Source: Oscillospiraceae bacterium
GTDB lineage: Bacteria > Bacillota > Clostridia > Oscillospirales > Oscillospiraceae
Reading direction: 5' to 3'
Length of the DNA: 64,000 bases
NCBI GenBank assembly: GCA_017411225.1
Contig: JAFRDQ010000086.1
Coordinates: forward strand, 26,603-90,602
Shown: positions 1 through 5,942 of the stretch, one piece after another
Layout of the letters: the number at the start of each line of letters is the position of its first letter
How positions within the stretch are numbered: the stretch's first letter is position 1
Notes under the pieces: model-generated
Database searches by the model: none
The model's input: only the letters and a program-made list of their open reading frames with translations
What the model was told of the DNA's origin: nothing
Program-made: the position numbers and the translations under genes

Positions 1-657
1 TCCTTCACTGAACTGTTTCATGCGCTGTGCCTGCGAGAGCGACGGAGTGCAGTCCTCGCTCTCAATGGTCTCCAGCAGGTCGTACTGCTCCTGATCACGA
101 AGGTAGGAGAGTGCCACTGCAGGCGTGAGCGCAATGCGGCCCTCATCCACCAACTGCAGAAGCTCCGGGATCAGATGCGTCAGACGGATATAGCGGTGTA
201 CTTTGTCGGCACTGTCATTTGCAGCCTCACCGACCCTCGCAGCGGCATTCCACTTCGTTGCAACTTGCGACGAAGTTAAATCCGAGCGTTTGCCCTGCCG
301 CTTCAGTGCATCAAGCTTTAGCTTATAGGCAAACGCCTTTTCGCTGGGAAGCAGATGCTCCCGGTGGAGATTGCTGTCCACGAGCATAACAGCAGCCGTA
401 TCCCGGTCAATGACATAGATTTGGACAGGAACCTCATGGATTCCTGCCCGCTTCGCAGCGTGAAGTCTCCGATGTCCGGAGACCACTTCGTATTCATTTT
501 GAGCGTTTTCCAATGGCCGAACGATCAATGGAGTGAGGATGCCGAACTCCCGAATGCTGTCTACAAGCGCTTCCATTTCGTCGTTGTCCTTCACGCGGAA
601 GGGATGACCTTCAAACGGATGCAGATTGGTAATTTGAATGATAGTAGGGGTATTCAT
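1..657 (-). CDS. ParB-family partition/nucleoid-occlusion-like protein (partial, C-terminus off window)
   Basis: The reading frame stays open from an ATG at 657 to the window edge, so only the N-terminal ~219 residues are visible. It starts with the ParB/Srx-like segment (residues ~8-95) containing the signature VSGHRRLHAAKRAG and the box SNLHREHLLPSEKAFAYK, then a helix-turn-helix region. It aligns throughout with the complete 279-aa ParB at 43660-44499. ParB of this type binds DNA at centromere-like sites and in mobile elements often doubles as a regulator. It starts 3 bp after the relaxase stop, so the two are co-transcribed. I see no ParA nearby; segregation here may rely on the ParM-like gene instead. 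Confidence 0.85.
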   Translation of the reverse strand, partial: MNTPTIIQITNLHPFEGHPFRVKDNDEMEALVDSIREFGILTPLIVRPLENAQNEYEVVSGHRRLHAAKRAGIHEVPVQIYVIDRDTAAVMLVDSNLHREHLLPSEKAFAYKLKLDALKRQGKRSDLTSSQVATKWNAAARVGEAANDSADKVHRYIRLTHLIPELLQLVDEGRIALTPAVALSYLRDQEQYDLLETIESEDCTPSLSQAQRMKQFSEG

Positions 658-660
658 GTT

Positions 661-2040
661 TTAACGATTCCTTTCTCTGTTGCGCTCGCGCTGGAGGGCT
701 TGCTTCTCAGCCTCCCGTTCCGCGAGCAGGATTTCATACAGTTTTTCGCTGCGCTTCAAAATGTTTTCCGCGCACCGGAGCTCCTCTCGCAGAGGCTGGA
801 GCTTCTCGGTGCAGGCGTCCCGCTTCGCCTTGATCTCCTGTTCTATTTCAGGAGATTTCGGCCTGCGGAGCTGATTGCGAAAGCCCTGCCGGTCGTGCTC
901 CAGCAGGGCGATCTGTTCTCTTGTGTCATCCATGAAACGGTGGAGATCCACGTCCGTATGGATGTTGTATTTTCCGAGCAGCCGCGTTTCTCGGTCGATC
1001 TGATCGAGCTTCGCCAGCTCCATACGAAGGGACGGTGAGAGCGGACGCACCTTCTGCTTCTGTGCCTCCGGGTCCTGCGCGAGATTGAGCAGTTTCAGCA
1101 CGGCATAGAAGATCACGTCCAGAATCACAACGTCCGCGCGCTTGCAGTGCGTGATTTCAAATCCAAGGCGCTGTTCGATGCTCAGCAGTGGAAAGCCCTT
1201 CGGCCGATACGGCAGATTGCTGTTCCACACGACATAGAAGCGGTTGGAATTGATGTTCGATACCAGCCGCTGACGAATGCTCTCCTTGGAATAGCCCATC
1301 CGATCCAGCCGGACGGCGCGCTCCCAATCCTTTGCCTTGACGGAGAAGCGCTGCCAGTCGATGGTGTAGCCGAGACCGCGAAGCTGATCCGCGAACTGAT
1401 CCCATGTGCCTGCAATCGAAAGGCAGTATTCGATATCCTCCTTGAGAATGTCCCGGTGGGTGTGCCTGCCATCTTTGTGTACCCAGTAGGCGCCCTTCTC
1501 CCCACCGTAGAAGCGGGCGTTCTGAATGACTGACAGGCCATGCTCCACGCAGATGTTGTCGGAGATCTCCCGCAAGCGGTAGTGATCCTTTTTATGATTG
1601 TGGTATTTCAGCCCTGTTTTGCAGGAGACGGAGTTCACGACGAAGTGATTGTGCAGAGAATCTGTGTTGAGATGGGTCGTGACGACCACCTCATAATCTC
1701 CCCACATCTCCCGCGCGGTCTCCAAACCGATCTGATGACATTCCTCAGGTGTGACCTCTCCGGGCCGGAAGCTCTGGAAGCCATGATAGGCGACGTTCCG
1801 CCCCTTCTTCCCATATCGGCGCTTGGTCTCTTGCATTTGAGAATAGGCGTCCTCCACACGGCAGTTGATGGCAGAGACATACATCTGCTGATCGGTTTTC
1901 TCCGGATTCTCAACATAGCGCAGCGCCTGCGCCAGATCGTCGTCCAGATGCTTGCGGTCGATGGTCTTGTCCGGATTCTCAGCATAGTCCAGTACATCTT
2001 TGAGCCGGCCTTTCACCGGCCAAAAGCCTGTGGTCGCCAT
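661..2040 (-). CDS. Relaxase (MobA/VirD2-type mobilization nuclease)
   Basis: About 459 aa. The N-terminal half is a relaxase domain: the three-histidine metal site is visible as H123 followed by H130-N-H132 (TTHLNTDSLHNHFVVNSVS), and a conserved AYHGFQSF segment lies near residue 85. Such enzymes nick one strand at oriT and lead it into a recipient. A GTG at 2046 overlaps the MobC stop, but the ATG at 2040 gives an N-terminus (MATTGFW) matching the second relaxase (MATTKLW, 44496-45851), so I chose it. The C-terminal third is charged and probably helical. Operon: mobC, relaxase, parB. Confidence 0.88.
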   Translation of the reverse strand: MATTGFWPVKGRLKDVLDYAENPDKTIDRKHLDDDLAQALRYVENPEKTDQQMYVSAINCRVEDAYSQMQETKRRYGKKGRNVAYHGFQSFRPGEVTPEECHQIGLETAREMWGDYEVVVTTHLNTDSLHNHFVVNSVSCKTGLKYHNHKKDHYRLREISDNICVEHGLSVIQNARFYGGEKGAYWVHKDGRHTHRDILKEDIEYCLSIAGTWDQFADQLRGLGYTIDWQRFSVKAKDWERAVRLDRMGYSKESIRQRLVSNINSNRFYVVWNSNLPYRPKGFPLLSIEQRLGFEITHCKRADVVILDVIFYAVLKLLNLAQDPEAQKQKVRPLSPSLRMELAKLDQIDRETRLLGKYNIHTDVDLHRFMDDTREQIALLEHDRQGFRNQLRRPKSPEIEQEIKAKRDACTEKLQPLREELRCAENILKRSEKLYEILLAEREAEKQALQRERNRERNR

Positions 2041-2042
2041 GC

Positions 2043-2354
2043 TCACACCTCCGAGAGCTCTGCGCGGATCTCCTCCGGAGTTTGAACGCCGGGAGAGAAG
2101 AAGGTTGCGCGAAACCGATTCAGTGTGCTTTCCACCTCTGCCTCCAGTTCTGGGGACATGGGCTTTTTCAGCAGACGGAGCAGGTCGTCATGGAGCGACC
2201 AAAACTGCTCCGGAAGCGGAAACGCCCTCGGCTCATAGCCGAGGGCGCGCTGCCGAAGATACTCGCCCTGCTTCAACCCACAGGACTTTGCGAGCTTTGC
2301 GATCCGCTGCTTTTCTGCAGCTGAGACCGTAAAATTGAGTTGTGTGCTTTTCAT
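2043..2354 (-). CDS. MobC-like relaxosome accessory protein (ribbon-helix-helix)
   Basis: 103 aa starting at ATG 2354, chosen because a GGAGGA ribosome binding site lies just upstream (2359-2364); longer frames reach into the preceding noncoding hairpins. The N-terminus (TQLNFTVSAAEKQRIAKLA, then GLKQGEYLRQRAL) is typical of MobC/RHH proteins that bind oriT and help the relaxase. Its stop overlaps the upstream GTG of the relaxase, so translation is probably coupled. It shares its size and position with the MobC at 45851-46156, though sequence similarity is modest. Confidence 0.75.
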   Translation of the reverse strand: MKSTQLNFTVSAAEKQRIAKLAKSCGLKQGEYLRQRALGYEPRAFPLPEQFWSLHDDLLRLLKKPMSPELEAEVESTLNRFRATFFSPGVQTPEEIRAELSEV

Positions 2355-2709
2355 TTTTCCTCCTAAAACAGCAAAAGACCGGCAGCATGAAAACTGTCGG
2401 TCTTTCAAAATATAACGGTATACCGTGATAGATATACTCTGATTGTATGCCAAGGGGATTGGGGAGTGCGCTCCCCAAAGGCTGCCGTACTCATGCGGCA
2501 GTGGAAAAGCCTATGGTTTTTCCCTGCTTGCTACGGTGACAGACACCGTTTTCCGGGTGTCCTTGGGCGCATGAAAAGCGCCCTTTTCCCCGCGGGTGTC
2601 ATTTTCCATACCTTTTGACGGTATGGGAATCATGAGGCCGTTTCGATTGGTTCTACTTTGGATGGAATCTGACAGGCATACGACGGTCACTTTTCTCAGC
2701 AGTTGACGG
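2355..2709. other. Noncoding region with hairpins, candidate oriT of element 1
   Basis: 355 bp without a convincing gene, directly upstream of mobC-relaxase, where oriT of such elements usually lies. It contains several inverted repeats: AAAGACCGGCAG with CTGTCGGTCTTT at about 2376-2407, the palindrome TTGGGGAGTGCGCTCCCCAA at 2459-2478, GCTGCCG/CGGCAG around 2481-2501, and GGGCGC/GCGCCC near 2563-2583. A similar G4-TGC-C4 palindrome sits in the equivalent place in element 2 (46191-46206), which supports a shared transfer function. The nick site itself cannot be placed. Confidence 0.45.
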
Positions 2710-3003
2710 TCAGAAGGCGCTTTCAAGGAAATTATCCAACGCCGTGTCGTCTTCATCAGCAGACAAAACAGTCTGTGGCTGCGGCTTCACCGGCTGAGAA
2801 GAGAGTTCCGCCCGGATTACGCCGAGGATCTGCTGCTGGAAGGCAGCACATGCTTCCTCCTGCGTCAGTTGCTTGGCATACGCACACACAGCATCGAGGA
2901 TATATGCGTTCCGGGAACCGGGAACGCTTTGCAGAATGTCCCACGCCTCCCGACCGCGTTCCTTGTCCAGATTGAACCGGAGCTTGTGGAATCGGATGCT
3001 CAT
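2710..3003 (-). CDS. Small protein downstream of ParM-like gene, possible partition adaptor
   Basis: 97 aa, starting 1 bp inside the parM-like frame (overlap 3000-3003), so translation is coupled. The N-terminal half (IRFHKLRFNLDKERGREAWDIL, here abbreviated by position 2-24) and the segment SRNAYILDAVCAYA look like a ribbon-helix-helix DNA-binding fold; the C-terminal tail is acidic. In ParM/StbA systems the gene next to the actin commonly encodes the DNA-binding adaptor (ParR/StbB), and this position, size and apparent fold fit that job. No catalytic motif is visible. I recognise the position more than the sequence, so the role is inferred. Confidence 0.55.
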   Translation of the reverse strand: MSIRFHKLRFNLDKERGREAWDILQSVPGSRNAYILDAVCAYAKQLTQEEACAAFQQQILGVIRAELSSQPVKPQPQTVLSADEDDTALDNFLESAF

Positions 3004-3923
3004 AGTTTCACCCCTTTCTTCAGATACCGTTCGGCGAGATACTCATATCCCTTCGCCGTGGCGCAGATGTCGTCGAGGATTGTGACACGGCGTCGGTCGT
3101 ATTTGCCGAAGTTTCGGATGAGGCAACCGCCGCCACCGACCACATAGAGCTGCATCAGCGCTGGGTTGTACTCATGCTCCCGCAGGCGCTGGAAGATCTG
3201 TGCGACATACTGCTGTGCAACAGCGGTCATCAGCTCCAGATACTCTTTCTGGATCTCCGCCTTGCCGGTGCGCAGCACCTCCTGAATGGTGAAATCGTCG
3301 ATGGTCGTATGATACCGATCCATGAAGGCTGCTCGGATCGCCTGCACACACTGCTGCGTTCCGAACTTCTCCGTGAACATGGCGAGGGAGTCCGGCTTGC
3401 CGTTGCGGAGATAGAGCAGATTCATCGTGCCGTTGCCGATGTCCGCCAGCAGCGTCACGCCCTTGAAGCTGCCGAGCCGATCTGCTACCGCAGAGAAGCC
3501 CTGCGGAAATACGTCGGCGCCAACGATGCGGATGTGGTATTCCACCTTCTTGAACACGAAGTGCACTTCCTTATTTTTCAGCAGGTATGCCTTAAATTGT
3601 TCCTTCTGACCGCTGACCCAGTTGAGGGGCAGACCGGCAGCGATGTGCACGTCCGCCTCCGTGAGCCCGGCATTGTGCAGTTCCATGGCAATGGCGGCGA
3701 GGGTGAGAATGTAATAATCCTCGTCCTGCATCTTCTCCGGCAGAAATTCCTTGTGACCTTCTCCAATGAGATAGTAGCGCCCCTCATATACCAGAAGGTC
3801 CTTGGTAAAGAGGGGCTCTGTGTCGTGGCCGACCACGCCGGCAGGGAAACAGTGGCTTGCGGTCTTAATGTTCCCATAGCCATGGTCGACGCCGATGATT
3901 TTGGTTCCGTTGAAATCTTTCAC
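3000..3923 (-). CDS. ParM/StbA/Alp-type actin-like plasmid segregation ATPase
   Basis: 307 aa with a GTG start at 3923 overlapping the stop of the upstream VLP gene. Actin-fold ATPase landmarks are present: phosphate-1 loop IIGVDHGYGNIKT (residues ~9-21), connect/phosphate-2 segment LLADIGNGTMNLLYL (~160-174), and the C-terminal adenosine-type motif VVGGGGCLI (~262-270). Proteins of this family polymerise to push sister copies of a replicon apart. Finding it in an element with relaxase and helicase but maintained in a chromosome suggests the element has an extrachromosomal, replicating phase. Element 2 lacks this gene. Confidence 0.85.
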   Translation of the reverse strand: MKDFNGTKIIGVDHGYGNIKTASHCFPAGVVGHDTEPLFTKDLLVYEGRYYLIGEGHKEFLPEKMQDEDYYILTLAAIAMELHNAGLTEADVHIAAGLPLNWVSGQKEQFKAYLLKNKEVHFVFKKVEYHIRIVGADVFPQGFSAVADRLGSFKGVTLLADIGNGTMNLLYLRNGKPDSLAMFTEKFGTQQCVQAIRAAFMDRYHTTIDDFTIQEVLRTGKAEIQKEYLELMTAVAQQYVAQIFQRLREHEYNPALMQLYVVGGGGCLIRNFGKYDRRRVTILDDICATAKGYEYLAERYLKKGVKL

Positions 3924-4144
3924 TGTGATAAATCCTCCGTTTCGTTTTGACAGATTTCGTGGTTGAGGTTGGCGTCTGCCGGCAAGACAGCTTCAGCGAA
4001 AAACCGGCAGACGAGCTTCTGTGACCGGATCTGTGCACAGGGCGCTTCCATGAGCAGACAGATTCCGTCGTCACAGTTGCAGCAGTGCTTTCTCGCGAGA
4101 GAATGAACGGCTGCGGCCTGTTTGGCAGACAAATGTTTCAGCAT
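3920..4144 (-). CDS. Cysteine-rich VLP domain protein
   Basis: 74 aa from ATG 4144, preceded by a strong GGAGGTGATC ribosome binding site. The frame is open further upstream, but that part is the noncoding hairpin at 4168-4200. The CCNCDDGICLLM pattern and downstream cysteines match the small Cys-rich VLP proteins that are common in conjugative and mobilizable elements of Clostridia. Function is unknown; the cysteines could hold a zinc ion. It overlaps the parM-like start by 4 bp and so heads the segregation operon. Confidence 0.7.
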   Translation of the reverse strand: MLKHLSAKQAAAVHSLARKHCCNCDDGICLLMEAPCAQIRSQKLVCRFFAEAVLPADANLNHEICQNETEDLSQ

Positions 4145-4167
4145 AAGATCACCTCCAAAAACAGAAT

Positions 4168-4207
4168 CTGCCCCCACTTGGCTGAAAAAAGTGGGGGCAG
4201 TTATCAA
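4168..4207. repeat. Conserved 12-bp-stem hairpin plus shared tail (GTGGGGGCAGTTATCAA)
   Basis: CTGCCCCCACTT (4168-4179) pairs perfectly with AAGTGGGGGCAG (4189-4200). The 30-bp stretch 4178-4207 recurs without a mismatch at 47890-47919 in element 2, and a shorter stem version with the same GTGGGGGCAGTTATCAA tail is at 5856-5889. No U-run follows on either strand, so a simple terminator is unlikely. A single-strand replication initiation site or a protein-binding site is possible. Confidence 0.6.
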
Positions 4208-4264
4208 ATATTGCGATTTCGCGTTTTCGGCAAATCAAAGCAAATAGAAATAGAGTCGCCGGGA

Positions 4265-4281
4265 GGGTGTACGTTCGTACG
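4265..4281. repeat. 17-bp inverted repeat, left copy bracketing the D5-like helicase gene (element 1)
   Basis: GGGTGTACGTTCGTACG, itself containing the hyphenated palindrome GTACG-TT-CGTAC. It lies 5 bp beyond the helicase stop codon. The exact reverse complement is at 5764-5780 on the other side of the gene, and the same pair occurs in element 2 at 46424-46440 and 47817-47833. Confidence 0.7.
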
Positions 4282-4285
4282 CCGC

Positions 4286-5623
4286 TTACGCAAGACGGCA
4301 TACGCCCGCATACCCTCTCAGCCGCTTTCCGTTCTCATAGAGATTGTTGGAACCGACCATTCCGTATTGTTCTGCCTGCATGCCCATCTGTTGCACAAAG
4401 CTGCCTTTGCTCATGGACGGATATGCGTTGTCTTCGCACCAGTTCAGATACACCTCATAGAGCTCCTTCGTGCTGCAGGAAAAGCCTGGCTCGATCTTGA
4501 TGTAGCCCTCAGACTCCAGAAAGCCGCTCACGGTATTGCTCTCATAGATGCTCTCATCCAGATTCCGCTTTGCCCGTTCGCTGACCGTAAAATTGTAGCC
4601 GTTTGCCATCAGACGACGCAATCCCTCCAGCGCCCAGAGGAAAATGCCGTCGAGCTCCTTCAACAGCTTTTCGGACAGATATGGATCGTCCTCGCGGTCG
4701 TCAGGTCTGTCCTTCGTTTTCAAAATGAGCTGTCTGCGGTAGAAGCCGTAGCTGCGGTCATACAGCGATTTCAGCGATCCGTTGCCGAAGCCGATCAGTC
4801 TTGCGTACATGGCACCCTGATAGCTCTGGATGCCCTTGCGCTCCAGATCCATCGGAATCTCGGAGGTGACGATCGCTTTGATGGTGTTCGTCTCCGGCAG
4901 GGCCTCCAGCTTCATGTCATCGTCCACCAGAAGGAGCTTGTGCTCCAAATCCGCTCTGGCAAAGCGGTTCGTCGCCACCTTGGCAATGCTGCCGGCGTAG
5001 AGGCTGTCGCCAAAGAGCGCCGAGAGCACGACGCCGATGCGGGATTTGCCCTCTCCGCCCTTGCCGATGATCATGAGCATCTTCTGCGCTCTCGTAGTGG
5101 GGAGGAGACAGTAGCCGAAATACTCCTGTACCGTCGGAATGTCCTCCGGATACAGCAGCTCTCCGAGGAACTGCAGCCATCGCTTCGGCTCCGGCGCATC
5201 CGGGAGATACGCCACCGGAAGTCGGCTGACGCAGACCTCCTTTTCCTCCGAAAGGCCGCTGTCCACAAACAAAGTGCCATTTGCGACATGGATGCGGTCC
5301 TCACGGGCAGGGAGCGCAGCGCAATAGGCCTCGGATTTGAGGACGTCAAACAGCGCCGGCATTTTCTTTGCAAGGCCGGTATGGATATACGGCTTGAGCT
5401 TCTGATAGATCTCACTCCGGATGCTGCCCTCATCTGAAATCCAACCGTCCGCACCGAAGAATTTGCGGTTCATGTGAACCATGGGGTGCTCTGAGAGGAA
5501 TTCCTCACAGAACAGCACCTCATCAATGGTGTCCCTGTGTAGCCAGATCGGTGCCTCCTGCTGCTCATTGCTTTCGGTTGCCTCAATCGCCTGATTGAGG
5601 TCTTTGTTTTCTTTGTTGTTCAT
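4286..5623 (-). CDS. D5/P4-type plasmid-phage helicase (DUF5906-like primase-helicase)
   Basis: 445 aa. The N-terminal ~170 residues resemble the D5 N-terminal region, followed by a superfamily 3-type helicase core: Walker A GKGGEGKS at 187-194, Walker B LLLVDDD near residue 248, and the sensor-like segment RLIGFGNGSLKSLYD near 300. The C-terminal ~60 residues resemble the poxvirus D5-type tail. No palm-domain primase motif is visible, so I would call it a replication helicase. It is about three-quarters identical by eye with 46448-47782, and both copies lie between the same 17-bp inverted repeats. Confidence 0.8.
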   Translation of the reverse strand: MNNKENKDLNQAIEATESNEQQEAPIWLHRDTIDEVLFCEEFLSEHPMVHMNRKFFGADGWISDEGSIRSEIYQKLKPYIHTGLAKKMPALFDVLKSEAYCAALPAREDRIHVANGTLFVDSGLSEEKEVCVSRLPVAYLPDAPEPKRWLQFLGELLYPEDIPTVQEYFGYCLLPTTRAQKMLMIIGKGGEGKSRIGVVLSALFGDSLYAGSIAKVATNRFARADLEHKLLLVDDDMKLEALPETNTIKAIVTSEIPMDLERKGIQSYQGAMYARLIGFGNGSLKSLYDRSYGFYRRQLILKTKDRPDDREDDPYLSEKLLKELDGIFLWALEGLRRLMANGYNFTVSERAKRNLDESIYESNTVSGFLESEGYIKIEPGFSCSTKELYEVYLNWCEDNAYPSMSKGSFVQQMGMQAEQYGMVGSNNLYENGKRLRGYAGVCRLA

Positions 5624-5942
5624 AAAAATGTTCTCCTTTGAATAAATGATGGTTTTTGGCGTACGAACGTACAGAGCTGTTTTGAAAATTTTTTGCTCTC
5701 CAGAGCTCAGAGTCCCGTTTATGGGACTCGATTTTTTTATAATGAAACTGACAGCCCATATTGCGTACGAACGTACACCCTTCTCTGCACTTCTTTTTCT
5801 GCCGACGAATGTGTTTGCAGCCCTCCTTTCGCTCTGAATTTCGGCAGAAAAAGAACCCCACTTTCTGAAAAAGTGGGGGCAGTTATCAAATATTCTGAAA
5901 ACCGGTTTTCGAGGCGCAAAAACCGGAAAGGAGCGTGGTTGA
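5624..5942. promoter_or_regulatory. Divergent control/replication region with five inverted repeats
   Basis: 319 bp between the helicase and the RNA polymerase-like gene, with no convincing gene. In order: GTACGAACGTAC at 5661-5672; palindrome GAGTCCCGTTTATGGGACTC at 5710-5729 followed by a T-run, so possibly a plus-strand terminator, and repeated at 49129-49148; the 17-bp repeat 5764-5780; a 13-bp stem CTTTTTCTGCCGA (5793-5805) with TCGGCAGAAAAAG (5841-5853) whose loop holds AAGGAGGG on the minus strand; and the hairpin 5856-5878 with the shared tail. The 5764-5889 part is conserved upstream of the helicase of element 2. Confidence 0.6.

Noticed and set aside
355-1038. Long plus-strand open frame over the start of the window
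   Set aside because: It is the mirror of the ParB and relaxase genes on the minus strand, has no ribosome binding site, and its protein has no family features.
3920-4207. Longer N-terminus for the Cys-rich VLP protein
   Set aside because: The extra codons read through the conserved hairpin at 4168-4200, and the ribosome binding site points to ATG 4144.
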